A stretch of 64,000 bases of DNA from Cryptomeria japonica (Eukaryota; Streptophyta; Pinopsida; Cupressales; Cupressaceae), in NCBI RefSeq assembly GCF_030272615.1, contig NC_081414.1, positions 782,914,119 through 782,978,118 of the forward strand. The letters run 5' to 3'. A program made the position numbers and the translations under genes. Shown one piece after another: positions 1 through 11,691 of this stretch. Under the pieces are notes generated by a model that was not told where the DNA came from, did no database searches, and saw only the letters and a list, made by a program, of their open reading frames with translations. Position 1 is the stretch's first letter, and each line of letters starts with the position of its first letter.

Positions 1-1634
1 AGATCTCATTCTGCACAAATATGAACAACCTACAATCAATTAGGCATCACCAACCATATCTCATTTCTTCGAAGGCATGTTTGCTAAACTTAGAAAACAC
101 AAACGGTCTGCTAGCAAGGCACTCGATCAATCACCATAAATGGTTCAACAGATTGCATTACCAACCTCATTCTACACTTGGACATCCTGCATCGATTGAT
201 GCATCCCATCGATCACCTCTATTTGATTTTCATTGAGCCGCATAGCTTTGCAAAACCTCCATTTATTTTTGCAGTCAACATTAAATGTCAACCAAATACC
301 AACAACCTCACTGACATGGCACTTCACCGGCCTCTGCAAGCTTTCCTTTTCAACTCCACATGGAATCCTTGTCAGTATCCATCTCAGCTTAGACCTCTGT
401 GTTGGTTCAGACAAGATCACTGACCAAACACTCAATTGGTGCACACCTACCAGACATCTAACCCTACTGGTTCTCTAACCTTGTTGGTATGTCTTCCCTT
501 ATTGGTTAACCTTCTTTCCTTCTTCTCCCTTGTGCTAGTGGATCTTGTCATCCTGGTCATCAACCATGTCGGTCCTCAACAAGAATCTAGGATGACTCAT
601 TATGTGTATCTTCATCAAGCTGAGAGCAATTCACTTTTGTCTCTTCGTCCACTTGGTTATATGTCGGTATCCTCCTTGTTTACCAATTAGCATGTTTCTG
701 CCTTCATACCGGTAGTGTGCATGATATCTTCATGCCATCTATCTCCAGCTATTATGCATCTGTGGCAACACCACTTTCCATCTGCATACTAGTAACTTTA
801 TGTGTGCAACTACAGAACCTCATCTTCATTTGACTGGTTCTCTTCTCAATTGGTTTGCCAAGGAGGCAAACTCACCATCTTAACTCTTCCTTCTCTGCCT
901 TGGTAGCACATCATGTCTTCTCATGCTAATCCAGTGCACATCTCTCAACTTATTCTTAGGAGGCATCCTCATCTTTCTCTTTAGTCATCCAGTCTATGCA
1001 TCCAATCACCCGCCTTTGCTTACTCTAACTAACTTATCCCGGAGAGTCATGATGTATGCCATGTATGTTGTGGGATAAGCAAGGTATTACCATTTAGTGG
1101 AGGAGAGGAATACACAACTGCACTTCAACTATGAAAGACTGGTGGAGGAAGATCAAAGTCACCTGTTGGTAATTAGGTGGCTTCACTGAAGAGAAGATAC
1201 CTCTTAAACTTGACATATGTCCCAATAGCTTTTCCATATGTCATCTTTTTCTCACTGAAACAACACATACTCTGTCAATCTTCTCTTTCTCTATGGGAGT
1301 CCTTCTAGTTGACCTCATACTATCATACTGGTTGCACTGCTAACTCTTCATTAGATCATACTGCAGTGAGCTCTACCAATCACACACTTTCTGATTCTCA
1401 TCACTCATCAGTCACTTCTCTATCATGCTTGTTCAACATTAAAATGCATACACACAGACCAGTTCCTTCTTTCCAATACTGACATGTAAACCGGTTATTT
1501 CAATATGCTTACCTGGTGGCTTCATTGTCCATACTACTGATTGATAGCACTAACAACATATCAGCTATTCTCTCATACTGGATGTCCTTCTTTATGCTAT
1601 ACTAGTTGAAATCAATGACAACACAATGCCAACA
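1..1634 (-). repeat. Probable reversed copia-type LTR remnant
   Basis: There is no convincing coding frame. The right end (..GACAACACAATGCCAACA, ending 1634) matches the style of the right ends of other reversed copia LTRs in this window, at 6648 and 23608: a 'caatgacaa' stretch followed by a CA terminus. Scattered ACCGGT-like and ACTGGT-like words (for example near 710, 1330 and 1490) also occur in those LTRs. The expected pyrimidine-rich strip just right of the end is absent, so this may be a solo or truncated LTR inside element F. The left boundary lies outside the window or is unreadable. Confidence 0.35.
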
Positions 1635-1639
1635 ATGGA

Positions 1640-3342
1640 TACCTTTCCCAACGCAAGGTTGGAAAGTTTCCCAATAGCTTGGATAGTTTTAGGATCATAT
1701 TTCTTCTTTTACCTTTGACTACGTAATTATTGGACTATTTTGTGTAGAGGGGAATGTCCTTTATAGCTTCCAAAAGAGGAATTTTAATATTAACATTCCT
1801 TAATTCATTAACAAAATCAAATTCAAGTGGAGATATCTCTTTTGGTGTTGGATCAAAATGAAACTGATAAGGGAATGGAGGTTTTTTGACTTGGGTTTAT
1901 TTAGATTCATCTAGTGAATAATCAATTTTAGTAGTAGTTAGTTGTTTAAGGGCTTTTATTGATGTCAATTGGACTCCATCTATTTCCACTATATTAATAA
2001 GATAAGTGGGCTATTTGTCTACCTCATTATTATATACTAGCTATGACACCTTATTATTTTGATTTGGTGAGGAGTTTTTAGACATAGTAGTTGCCTTTAG
2101 TGGTTGTGATGTGTTTGGCAATTGATTATTTGATGGTTATGGTATATATGGAAGGAATTGTTGTCGTGGTTGATATATATTAATTATTGGTGGTGGTGGA
2201 TAAGATGGATATTGTTGGGGGTATTGTGGCCTCCATGCTTGTTGCCATGGCTATGAAGCATATTGGTTTGGTCATTGCTGGTAATAGGATGGAGGTTGTT
2301 TTCATCATGAATATCATCCAAACTAGTTCAAAAAAGGATTAGGCTAGTTAGACCTGGTGGAAGATAATCTTTGGCCATACCTTGATGTGTTCCTTGGGTG
2401 GCCAAGGCCTTCATTGAGCCACGAAATAAATAGGTTCTTCAGTTTACTCTATATTAGTGAAATCTATAGGAAGAGGTTTTGCATGGCATTCCTATTTGTA
2501 TCCTCTAAAGATGAAATCTATAGGAAGAGAATGCATGGCGTTACAAAACATAGCTAAGGCTTTTTTAGCCTCATCCTATTTCTTATGTGTATATAATGTG
2601 TTTATTTATTTTTCCATATGACTAAAGAAATCCATTTTTAACTCATCAAGTGACGTACCTAATTCTCACATAGTGATACCTATTGTACCTCCTAAGATTT
2701 TCTTTCTAGGATAACTTTATATAGATTTAGAAGACCTTGAGTAGTTCTTGCAAATTCACAAATATCATCAAACTATAATTTAGAAACATCACCTATAGTA
2801 ATGATATTTAATATATCCATATAATCATCATGAATTCCTCTAAGAAACAACATTTTTATAGTTTCATTATTCAAGCCATTTTATTGTGTTTGTTGGAAGC
2901 TAAACAAGAGTTATTCTAAATAATCTTCCATTGTTTCCTCCTCATGCTATATCATATGAAATATTTCATCTCTTAGCTCTTCAGTTTTTCAATACTCTTA
3001 ATATTTTGCAAGGAACTTTTCCATCATGTTGTCCCATGTGTGGACTAATTGTGACATAAGACCCATGAATCATCATAATGTTGCATCTTTTAAGGTGGCC
3101 GAAAACAACTTGAGTTTTTGTGTATCACTTGGATAGTCATAGATGTGACACAAAAAATCAAACTTGAACAAAAACATGTTAGGGTCTTCTATAGTAAGTC
3201 CTATAAATACCACTAAGGAAAAGTGAGGGATATTTTTCATGGGAGCATCTTCAGTAGGATCTACAATAGGGAACTTAAAAGTTACAAGATTATTATGTGA
3301 AAGTATTCCTCTATTGTGGTTGTTGTTGTTGTTGTCACCCAT
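1640..3342 (-). pseudogene. Ty3/gypsy Gag relic of element F
   Basis: Read leftwards from an ATG at 3342. The first about 90 residues are an open Gag N-terminus with the plant gypsy pattern (EDPNMFLFKFD, then YDYPSDTQKLKLFSATLKDA). Beyond the first stop the same reading continues with WFMGL, W-NMMEKFLAKY, ELRDEIFHM, EETMEDYLE and DDYMDILNIITIGD, all typical of gypsy capsid domains. Leftwards follows a Pro/Gln/Tyr-rich linker near 2100-2330, then a PPFPYQFHFDP / IPLLEAIKDIPLYTK segment near 1740-1890, which normally precedes the gypsy protease. Many stops and small shifts make it non-functional. No RT or integrase is visible to the left within the window. Confidence 0.75.
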
Positions 3343-3798
3343 ATTTTCTTCAAATGCCCATAGATTCCAAAAACTAAAAATGGTTTTCTTAGCAGACTTA
3401 CCACTACGTAACTCAAAAGAGAGGCCAAATCATTGAGCAAGTTCTAAAGTAGTAGTGGCAAAATATTCTTGTGGAATCTTAGGTACTAAGTGGGAGAGAT
3501 TAGGTGGAGACTCGATAATGGGTTCTATGACACACTTTTCCAAATCAGGTTTGACTAATTCCTCTTTTAATAATGACATGTTTTTGGGTTTTGATATTTC
3601 TTATATTGAATTTCTTCCTATGTATTTCTTAACAAATCTTCCTTTTATATCTCTAGTACAATTGATACATCTATATATTCTATAACAAAGAAAACCAAGG
3701 TTAATCACCTAGATAAGGTCAACAGTTGCATGGACTTTCACCTTTGGACACTGGTCCTAACTTAACTCACTATGATTTTAGGCCTTTAACACCTCTCT
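3343..3798 (-). other. Leader of gypsy element F
   Basis: Noncoding, AT-rich stretch between the primer site and the Gag ATG of element F. It fits the untranslated leader of a gypsy element read on the minus strand. I see no conserved motif. The plus-strand frames here (3239-3436 and 3455-3685) show no family resemblance. Confidence 0.5.
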
Positions 3799-3814
3799 CC
3801 CGACAATGGCCCCA
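3799..3814 (-). other. Primer-binding site of element F
   Basis: On the minus strand this reads TGGGGCCATTGTCGGG. It resembles the TGGCGCC..TGCCGGG type of site, complementary to a tRNA 3' end, found in many plant gypsy elements. It lies directly inside the LTR edge at 3818 and upstream of the Gag ATG at 3342, as expected for a primer site. It has decayed from the consensus. Confidence 0.55.
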
Positions 3815-3817
3815 AAA

Positions 3818-5748
3818 TGTTGGGCAAAACTGCAGATAAAAAATGGGGATAAAATTGTTCTTGTAATTGACTTAAATTAACCAAATGAAAATATTTGTTT
3901 CCTTAGTTCATTCCTAAATGTCAATCTAGGGATTCTAGACTTATGAAAGATATTGTGTATGTGTACTGAAGGGGTGAAGATAGTGAATTAAGTGGGGATG
4001 AAATGCAACTTATGAAAATAAACATGTAAACCCAAGCACTAGAAGAAACAATCCTAAACTACATTCTTAAAACAAATCATAGCTTAATAAAATTCTCTTA
4101 AACATACCTTCGAACCCAATAATCTAATTATGAACTATCACACTTGAATTAAACACATAATACAAACAAAATACTTTTAATTATTATTACATATAAAACA
4201 ACTTTTGAAATTGCAATGATTTATGTTAACACTTTTCTGATGACACGAATTGCTATAGTCTGGTGACAAGACAATGATTACTTGCTTAGTAGTCTTATCA
4301 ATTATGCATACATAAAACTTCCACAATTTCAGAAAATTCAATAAATAAATACAACACTTATTAAACTAGTGTCTTTCTCACAGTATTACTAAACATGTAA
4401 AGATCATACCTCACAAAAAAAGCATTAACAACGAATCAATTCAATCGGTAACTAAGGAGTGGGTCCTATCTCCAACAGCTAGTCGATCGTAAAGAAAAGT
4501 ATTTCACAGAATCAACTTAATATCTCTTTGATGATATTGCTTTCACAAAAAAATATGATAGATAAAAAGATGTCTTCTACATGATATGGTATGTATATAT
4601 AACCAAGTACAAAACAAAAATCACAATCAAGTCTAAATATACTTGTTCACGATTTGAAACCACGTGGATATAAATTACATGGATCAAGTTTGAAAGTAGT
4701 GAAGTGGATTATAGCAACTATTTTCTAAAGCCCTAAAACTGATCACTAACCATATAGTAAAAAAAAGCAAACAGCAAAAGTTATGGAAGATCTTCAAGGG
4801 AAACCTCCATCACTTCTCCTTTTGGCCACGAGATCCCTACTTCGCATAATTACCATATTAGTTCTTTGTAGTTGGCTACTCTAATCTTTTATAATTATTA
4901 TAGAAATTGAAGAGGAGGAAAATTAAAAAGTGAGCTAAGATAGATATGAAACTAGACATTTCTAAACTAGAAATAATGATACACTTTTAACCCATCACTT
5001 GGTACTCTATTTTGAGGTTTTGTAAACTAATATAATGGAATAGAAATTTAGTTGGGAGGTCTTATAGGTATATCTACCAAAATTGCATCCAAAAATTGTT
5101 AGACACGAGTTTTGGGTGCCCTAGTCTAGGGGTTTTTGCCTCTTCAATATTTGTAAATGTATGTCATTGTCTTCTTTGTACTCTTGTAAGACTCTCTATT
5201 GCCATATCTAATCCTATACATATGAAAAATTGGAAAGAGTGGTTGTGGTAGTTAATAGATTTGTCACTTCAGTTTTATACTCTCTAGCCCATATCAATGA
5301 CAATCTAACCAACAATTGAGTCATTTGCAATGGTAATTTCAAGTAGTCTCTTCTTATTTTACATGGCACAACTACATTCAAAAGATATGCAATGAATGAA
5401 AATAGGGAATGTTTTTCACTAAAAAAAAGAAAAGGTAAACTAACACCTACCCATAACAATGAAATTAGATGCGAAAGATTAAAAATCAAAATGAAGTGAA
5501 TGTAGATAAGCAACACAAAGTTTACTTATTCCACACCCACAGATGTTATCTAGGAAAGAACAATAAATTATTTTCAATAAATTATTTAATCTGAATTCAA
5601 ATCTCTAGAATTAAATACACATATAGCTCATTATATCAGAATGACATTGAAGAGTACCCACAAAGAAACACAGTTCACTACAATTTAAAGGGAATATGAA
5701 GAAATTCAAAGATTTAAACATATCTTCTTTATTTCTTCATTGTCAAAA
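3818..5748 (-). repeat. 5' LTR of element F and unresolved AT-rich sequence
   Basis: The LTR edge is TGTTGGGCAAAACTGC at 3818, next to the primer site. Its outer end cannot be placed because the partner LTR is outside the window. Plausible LTR sequence extends for at least about 1 kb. The remainder to 5748 is AT-rich without coding potential; a minus-strand frame at 5214-5516 has no recognisable motif. Confidence 0.45.
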
Positions 5749-6648
5749 TGTTGAATATCCGGGCAACTGAGAGGGGGGGATGAATCAATTGGCAATCAAA
5801 TTTTCTTTTAACTTTAATTCACAGATCTGAAGTAATTAATAGAATTAACAAAACATAAAAGCATATGCATGAAAAATATCAGATACATGAAACACTAGAA
5901 TTTACGTGGAAAACCCAAGAAGGGAAAAAACCACAGAGAATGCTAATTCTCAATATATAAACACTAGTGAAGGTTTTTTTTACAAAGGATGGATCACTGC
6001 CAAGGTGCTCACTATGGTTGGGCTCACTACTCTAAAAGGCTCACTACTTATGTGCTCATTACTAGTGGACTCACTTCCCTGAAAGGCTCACTACCGAAGA
6101 AGAAGAAAGAAAGATAAAGAGAATCCCACAAAATATAATTTGCACTGTTGAAGCTACTTCCAGTAACACAACTACTAGATTCCTTCAATTTTGCATATCT
6201 TCAAAACAAAATCTGTTGCTCAACTCATCAAATCATATTCCTATATATATTGCCTTTGAAAACCATAATTCTCAATGTTGGGTAAGATAGATATCTAAAA
6301 TAGGTCTCCACTAAACATTTTGGTAGTGGGAAGGAATCATAAGTAGACCATATTACACCATTCCTCATCGAGCATATCACCACACTACATACATCGCCAA
6401 ATCCGGACTCAAAACTCATCTGCACATTTTACAATATTCAGTCCAAAACCTCAAGCTTTGAACCAATCGGGACCCAAAGATAATACTGAGAAAAATCTTT
6501 TGAGATACCAAACTCATCTAGTAAAATCAAGAAACCTCCATGCATACAACATACCTTAATCAAACACTTATCCTCATCATACCATATCCAAACTTAATCC
6601 AGACCAAAGGATTTGACATCAATGACAACAAATAATGTAATGCTAACA
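5749..6648 (-). repeat. 3' LTR of reversed copia element K
   Basis: The 900-bp LTR starts TGTTGAATATCCGGGCAACT at 5749 and ends GCTAACA at 6648. The left end has the strip GAGAGGGGGGATGAATC, the reverse of the C-rich LTR tail shared by elements A, B, C and D. It is followed at once by a pyrimidine-rich strip (ATCTGCCCCTTT), which is the polypurine tract of a minus-strand element. The decamer GGCTCACTAC recurs three times near 6024-6100. Confidence 0.75.
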
Positions 6649-6999
6649 ATCTGCCCCTTTATCATTGATGGAAACATCCATCAACAGTAGTAACAAAATG
6701 AAAGATCATCATTATGCATAACTAACACGCTCTCTCCCCCTTTGACAAAAATGACTTCAAGGTGGACAAAACTCCCCCTAAGAAACTCATTCCTAACCCC
6801 CTGAGAGGAATCCTACAAGCATCACTCTAGGACAAAAAAATATGCAGGCTTCTCAATGAACCAATGCACATATATAATGCACATTAGTTCAAATGGGGGA
6901 GAGGTAATACCCCTAACTTCTTCCAGAGATACTCAAAAGTATCTTTGCACAATGTCTTAGTGAATATGTCTTTAATACACTCTTTTGTAGGTATATTGA
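6649..6999 (-). pseudogene. 3' end of copia element K
   Basis: Polypurine tract and 3' untranslated region of element K. The right part (about 6925-6999, 'gatactcaaaagtatctttg..') is the counterpart of 23990-24065 in element D, just downstream of copia RNase H. Several CCCCCT strips near 6735, 6775 and 6800 mark extra purine tracts on the coding strand. K is cut off at 7000 by the edge of element H, and its remaining coding region is not found in the window. Confidence 0.55.
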
Positions 7000-7193
7000 T
7001 GGGGAGGAATACTCAAAGAGAGATATTTCCTTGCTCAAGGGCAATCAGATGTTATCCTTGTGGGCTTCATCCTTTGTTCATATAGTCTTATAGTCAATTC
7101 AGACACCTAAGCTCTTTAGGAGTACTCCTAATCCAGGTGTTCTCTCTTGTTGCTCAAGCATGGTTGAGATTCACTAGGGTAAATCCAACCTTA
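7000..7193 (-). repeat. Truncated 3' LTR of gypsy element H
   Basis: About 194 bp starting TGGGGAGGAATACTC match 9907-10100 with few differences, so the two are the LTR pair of H in direct orientation. Similarity stops at about 7193, where the sequence passes straight into RT coding. The rest of this LTR, all of RNase H and integrase, and the end of RT are therefore missing. An internal deletion joined the LTR to the RT gene. Confidence 0.7.
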
Positions 7194-8260
7194 GTTCTCA
7201 CACCTCCCTTGATTGTCTCAAGCATGGGTGCACACATTTCATTTAACCCTATGATGAATTTTCTATAAAATTGAACCAAGCCATGGAAACTTCTCACTTC
7301 ACTTGTTGTCCTAGGTGTAGGCCAGTTGATTATGGTTTCCACCTTAGAGGTATCCATCTTCAAATCACCTCTTGAGACTACAAACCCAAGATACACCAAT
7401 TCTTGTTTCATAAGCTCACATTTCTCCAAATTGATGGTTAGTTGTTCATCACATAGTTTACTCAAGACAATTTATATAAGCTTAAGATGCTCATCTTTAA
7501 ACTTGCTAAAAATTAAGATTACATCTAAGTAAACAACAACAAATTTACCAATGTAGTCCTTGAGTACTTCATTCATGAGTCTCATGAATGTGCTAGGGGC
7601 ATTTGTGAGTCCAAATGGCATGACAAGCCATTCATAAAGTTCTTTTGTAGTCTTGAAGACTGTCTTCCATTCATCACCCTCCTTTATTCAGATTTGGTGG
7701 TAACCACTCTTAAGATCTATCTTAGTGAAGTATTCAGCACCCCCCAGACAATCCATCAAGTCTTCAATTCTTGGGATGGGGAATCTATATCTGATAGTAA
7801 TCCAGTTTATGACTCTAGAGTTAGTACAAAGTATCCAAGTACCTCCCTTCTTTGGAGCCAAAATGGTGGATACTGCACATGGACTAATGCTCTTCCTAAT
7901 TAGACCATTATCTAGGAGTTCTTGTATTTGCTTGGCTATCTCTTTGTTTTGATCCAATGTCATTTTATAATATGCCTTATTGGGTAAGGAAGCTCCAGGT
8001 ATAGAGTCTATTTGATGACTTATGGCACATTGAGGAGGCAATGTAGACAGTGTTCCATCACTAATGATGTCCTAAAAATGATCTAGAACCCGCTATACTT
8101 CTTTAGCAATGCTCACCTTCTTCTCCTTGTTGTCATCTTTTGGCTTCACAACAATGGTAAACCCTACTCCTTCTCCCTCTTTGAGTGTGTTGATGAACTC
8201 CTTCTCACCAACCAGCAACATATTAGGACCTTTGGATCTACCCTCTACTTGGTCTCCTAT
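7194..8260 (-). pseudogene. Gypsy reverse transcriptase fragment of H
   Basis: Minus-strand RT relic. The upstream part reads PPQCAISHQIDSIPGA, LPNKAYYKMTLDQNKEIAKQI, then RFPIPRIEDLMDCL and YFTKIDLKSGYHQI, the gypsy RT palm with its first catalytic Asp (F-T-K-I-D-L). After a break it continues [20 protein letters not shown], then [14 protein letters not shown], where the catalytic YLDD has become YLDV. Next come INLEKCELMKQELVYLGFVVS and PTPRTTSEVRSFHGLVQFYRKFI. The frame is broken near 7480 and 7685. With a lost catalytic Asp and the C-terminal deletion it is dead. Confidence 0.85.
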
Positions 8261-8961
8261 GGATTGGATTTTGTAGGTGTTTTTTTTTTTTGGAAGGTAT
8301 AAGCATTCTTCTCTCTATGATGTATTGCCTTTCTATCAAACTGCCATGGCCTACCCAGGAGTAGGTGGAAAGCATCCATGGGTAAGATATCACATAAGAT
8401 TTTGTCTTTGTAACATCCAATGGTGAACTCAACCCAAGTTTGTTCATTTACAAGAACATGCTGCCCCTTGTTTAGACATGTCACTCTATAGGGATCACTA
8501 TGTGGAATTCTTGGCAAATTGAGTTTACTCACCGCTTCCTCTGACACTATGTTGTTTGTGGATCCTAAATCCACTACCATTCTACATACCTTTCCCATTA
8601 TCTTACATTTTATTCTGAATAAGGATCTCCTTTGGCTAGGTTCCTCCTTAACCGGTTCTTTAATCAAGACTCTTCTTATCATGAGGTTCTCTCTAACCTC
8701 TAAATCCAAGCTTACTTCTAATACTTTCATGTTTGCTACATCCTCTTGAGCATAATTTACTCTGCTCTCACCTCCTTGGGATGGAGAAGACTTCTTAGGG
8801 AAACTATAGGTTGGGTGTCCAAGTTGATGGTAGTTGTAGCACTTCATGGTTGCAAAATAAGATCCTCTTCTTGATCCACTAGACCTTCCTCTACTAGAGT
8901 TGCTAGATCCCCTTCCTTTATAGCTTCTCTTGCTATTGGAATCCCCACTTTGCTCAACCAA
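8257..8961 (-). pseudogene. Gypsy zinc knuckle / aspartic protease region of H
   Basis: An open minus-strand frame of 234 residues. The N-terminus is Arg/Ser/Gly-rich and basic, ahead of a degenerate zinc knuckle (CYNYHQLGHPTYSF; two Cys lost). The middle has the retropepsin core: MVVDLGSTNNIVSEEAVSKLNLP, where the family motif is D-S/T-G-S-T-N-N-I. DILPMDAFHLLLGRPWQFDRKAIHH follows, typical of plant gypsy proteases. The active-site triplet reads D-L-G rather than D-S/T-G. It continues the Gag at 9061-9861 and precedes RT. Confidence 0.8.
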
Positions 8962-9060
8962 CTTGGATTCCCCTTGGGATCTTTGGTCTACACTTCTTCC
9001 ACCAAAACTACCTCTCAGACCTCTACCATCTCTTCCCCTACCTCTGCCTTTGTTTCTTTG

Positions 9061-9861
9061 TTCTCATTTCTTCTTGCTCTTTTCTTCCACTCTTAGTGCC
9101 AAATGATAACACTTGTGCATGGTGATGGGGCATAACAAGCTTAATTCCTCTTGGATATTCCATCACAAGCCATTTAAGTATCTGGCTACCTTGGTGTTCT
9201 CATCCTCTACTACCTTGGATCTTAGACACAACTTCTAAAATTCCTTAGTATAGCTGCTCACATCCAAGTCTCTTTGCCTCAAATTTTGTCTCCTCTTGTG
9301 CAACTGCATCTCATAATCCCTAGGGATGTATGCCTCTTTCACCTTGGCTAACATGCTCTTCCACGTAGCTATGGGGTTCTTACCCTCTTTTTGCCTTTCT
9401 TCTTGGATAAATTTCCACCAAGTCAATTTTCCCCCCACTCAATCTAGACTTGGCCACCTTCACTTTTTGTGCCTCACTAATTCCATCACATTCAAAGTGA
9501 TTCTCCAACCCCTCTATCCATTCCAGGACTACCCCAAGCTCCATTTTTTCACAAAAATGTGGCACTCCTTCTAGGGATTTCCTCCTAAGGCTTTAATTGC
9601 TTTAAGGAAAGGTTCTTTAGGTAGAATAGGGTCTGGTTCAGGACTCTTTTCCTCTTCTACAACTTCTTTGCCCTTCCCTTCATTGACCTTGATTGTCGCA
9701 TTCTTGGTTTTATCTTCAACTGCATCTAGTTTACTCTCCAGTTGTAATAAGCTTTCTCTAAGGAGCTTATTTTCTTCTTCTTGGTCTTATACCTTTTTTG
9801 CTAACTCTGCATTGGTCACCATCCTTAAACTATTCTCTCCTACTAATTCATTGTCTGCCAT
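9061..9861 (-). pseudogene. Gypsy Gag relic of element H
   Basis: Begins with an ATG at 9861 (MADNELVGENSLRMV), 28 bp inside the primer site. It runs through a Lys/Glu-rich N-terminus, then the capsid domain in a shifted frame: EWIEGLENHFECDGISEAQKVKVAKSRLSG, then TWWKFIQEERQ and YEMQLHKRRQNLRQRDLDVSSYTKEF. These are the usual helices of plant gypsy Gag. Stops near 9790 and 9570 and at least one frameshift inactivate it. Confidence 0.75.
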
Positions 9862-9888
9862 ATGATGACTTCTTCCCAAATCTTGGAA

Positions 9889-9900
9889 GCTGTGATACCA
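9889..9900 (-). other. Primer-binding site of element H
   Basis: On the minus strand it reads TGGTATCACAGC, one base from the initiator-Met tRNA complement TGGTATCAGAGC. It lies between the Gag ATG and the LTR edge at 9907, which fixes the polarity of H. Confidence 0.7.
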
Positions 9901-9906
9901 CTATTA

Positions 9907-11040
9907 TGGGGAGGAATACTCAAAGAGAGCTATTTCCTTGTTCAAGGGCAGCCAGATGTTATACTTGTGGGCTTCATACTTTTTTCATATAGTCTTCTAG
10001 TCAATTCAGACACCTAAGCTCTCTAGGAGTACTCCCAATCCAGGTGTGCTCTCTTGTTGCTCAAGCATGGTTGAGATTCACTAGGGTAAATCGAACCTTA
10101 CACTCTAAAACTCTTAACACGTTCTTGTAGAGGGTGTAGTAGGTACATGGGATGTTTTTCAAGGTCAATCAATTGGTTTTGAGTGAGGTTTTCACTCTTT
10201 TCCTCATCGCTCCTTCCTTTTCCTATTTTCTAGGCCTAGTAACCCTAGAGCCCTAATTAGCCCTACCTAACCATTTTTTGTGGATTTTCTCCCAATTTCT
10301 CCAAAGACCCACACAAACTCTTTGCTGATCAAAATGCCCTTTTGGAATTACTTTCTAAATTCTGACTTTAGGAAACTCAGTCTGACCGTACAAGTACAGA
10401 ACCCGAGAAATGCTTGTTGTAGGTGGTTTTGGGCTTGTTTTGGTCTTTTTCCAAGGGTTCGGTGTCTTCCTTGATCTGCCACACCTCCAAATTCACACAT
10501 ATGTTCTACCACACATCACTTGTTCATTCCAAACACTCTGCAACTCCAAGACTACTCATTCCTGCAAACACTTGCATAATCTCATTCATTTCCTAATCGG
10601 GCTATGACTAAGCTCGCTTAGGAAATGATGGTCATTGGCCTTTCAATGACCTCCAAAGGAAAATAAAAGCTATATACATTTTATAAAGGTTCCATGGCTA
10701 TATTCCCAAGGGTTATTGAGAAGAACTCAAAGGGCTTCAAGCTGGACCCATGTCTGGGCCTCTCAAACCCTTACTTAGGCCGAGAGCTTACAAAATTGGA
10801 AATTCAATTCAAACCTGCAAATAAAATAATAAAATTGCTTCTTGAGAACTAAAATAACATGTACAAAACAACGAGCAAGGTACAACAATGCAATAAATCC
10901 ATTAAGTACGGATTGTTGCTCTAATTCTTGACAAAATGCAATGTAACACTTCAAAAATGGTCTCAAAATGTATTCCAATCTATTCCAGGCATTGAACAAC
11001 ATCATTACATTTATTCTCAAAGATTTATATGCAATTTTGG
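9907..11040 (-). repeat. 5' LTR of element H, outer boundary unresolved
   Basis: Starts TGGGGAGGAATACTC. The first about 194 bp are shared with 7000-7193. Beyond that the partner copy is deleted, so the right end cannot be placed by comparison; 11040 is a working limit. Frames in this stretch (10280-10607, 10775-11020) show no protein family. Confidence 0.5.
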
Positions 11041-11178
11041 GCCTAACTAATTCTCCATCGGTTCCCTAACCAACCCTTTGCACAAAAATGCAAAAAGTTG
11101 CTCAACGTTGCAAAAAGTTGTCAAGCAACTTTAACAACTTTTGCCAAAAAGTGCATTTTTGCCTTACATGCTTGATTC
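11041..11178. other. Foldback segment left of element B
   Basis: Contains an imperfect inverted repeat, 11084-11160. AAAAATGCA on the left pairs with TGCATTTTT on the right, with inner GCAAAAAGTTG copies facing CAACTTTTGC. It lies just outside the inferred B LTR edge, so it is either the end of H's LTR or older target sequence. No coding potential. Confidence 0.5.
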
Positions 11179-11691
11179 TATTGGCATATGTGCAGAGTTT
11201 GATGACATGATGATAATGTATGTTGTCATTGATGTCAATATGCTGAAGTGTGAACCAGTATATTGAAGTAAGCAAATTGGCAAGTGAACCGGTATGATGG
11301 TGTGAACCAGTATCTACAAAAAAGTGAATTGGTATGATGGAGTGTGAACCGATATATGCAAAATTTCTATCGAGGTTTCATTTGATATGACTACTGGTTT
11401 GTAGCCTCAGCTTTAGGGTTTCCATTTAATCCATTCCAAGTCTATGTGATTCGATCGATGACATCCTATGATGAGTTAGCATTGAAATGAAGACTAGATC
11501 ACATTGCCACATCAACCTTGTGCACGTGAAGGATCCCCTTGAGGATCTTGCATGAAGAATATTGATTCTCTCTACCTCGGGAATGTGCAAAATCTTATTA
11601 AATGATGGAGAGCGTGTGATGGGTTATCAGCTTCCAGAAGCAGTGAATAACGGACAATGGAGAACATCTTCAGATTTGTTCAAGGTTGTTT
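11179..11691 (+). repeat. Left part of B's 5' LTR
   Basis: Starts TATTGGCATATGTGCAGAG and has the GTTGTCATTGATGTCAATATG block, typical of the first 80 bp of the copia-type LTRs here. It contains a direct repeat of about 40 bp, 11283-11321 and 11322-11362, built on 'gtgaaccggtatgatgg'. It ends with TGTTT (11687-11691), the left copy of A's target-site duplication. The LTR resumes after A at 38402. Confidence 0.65.

Noticed and set aside
5214-5516. 100-residue minus-strand frame with hydrophobic N-terminus
   Set aside because: AT-rich sequence, no family motif, no neighbours of the same type; it looks like a chance frame.
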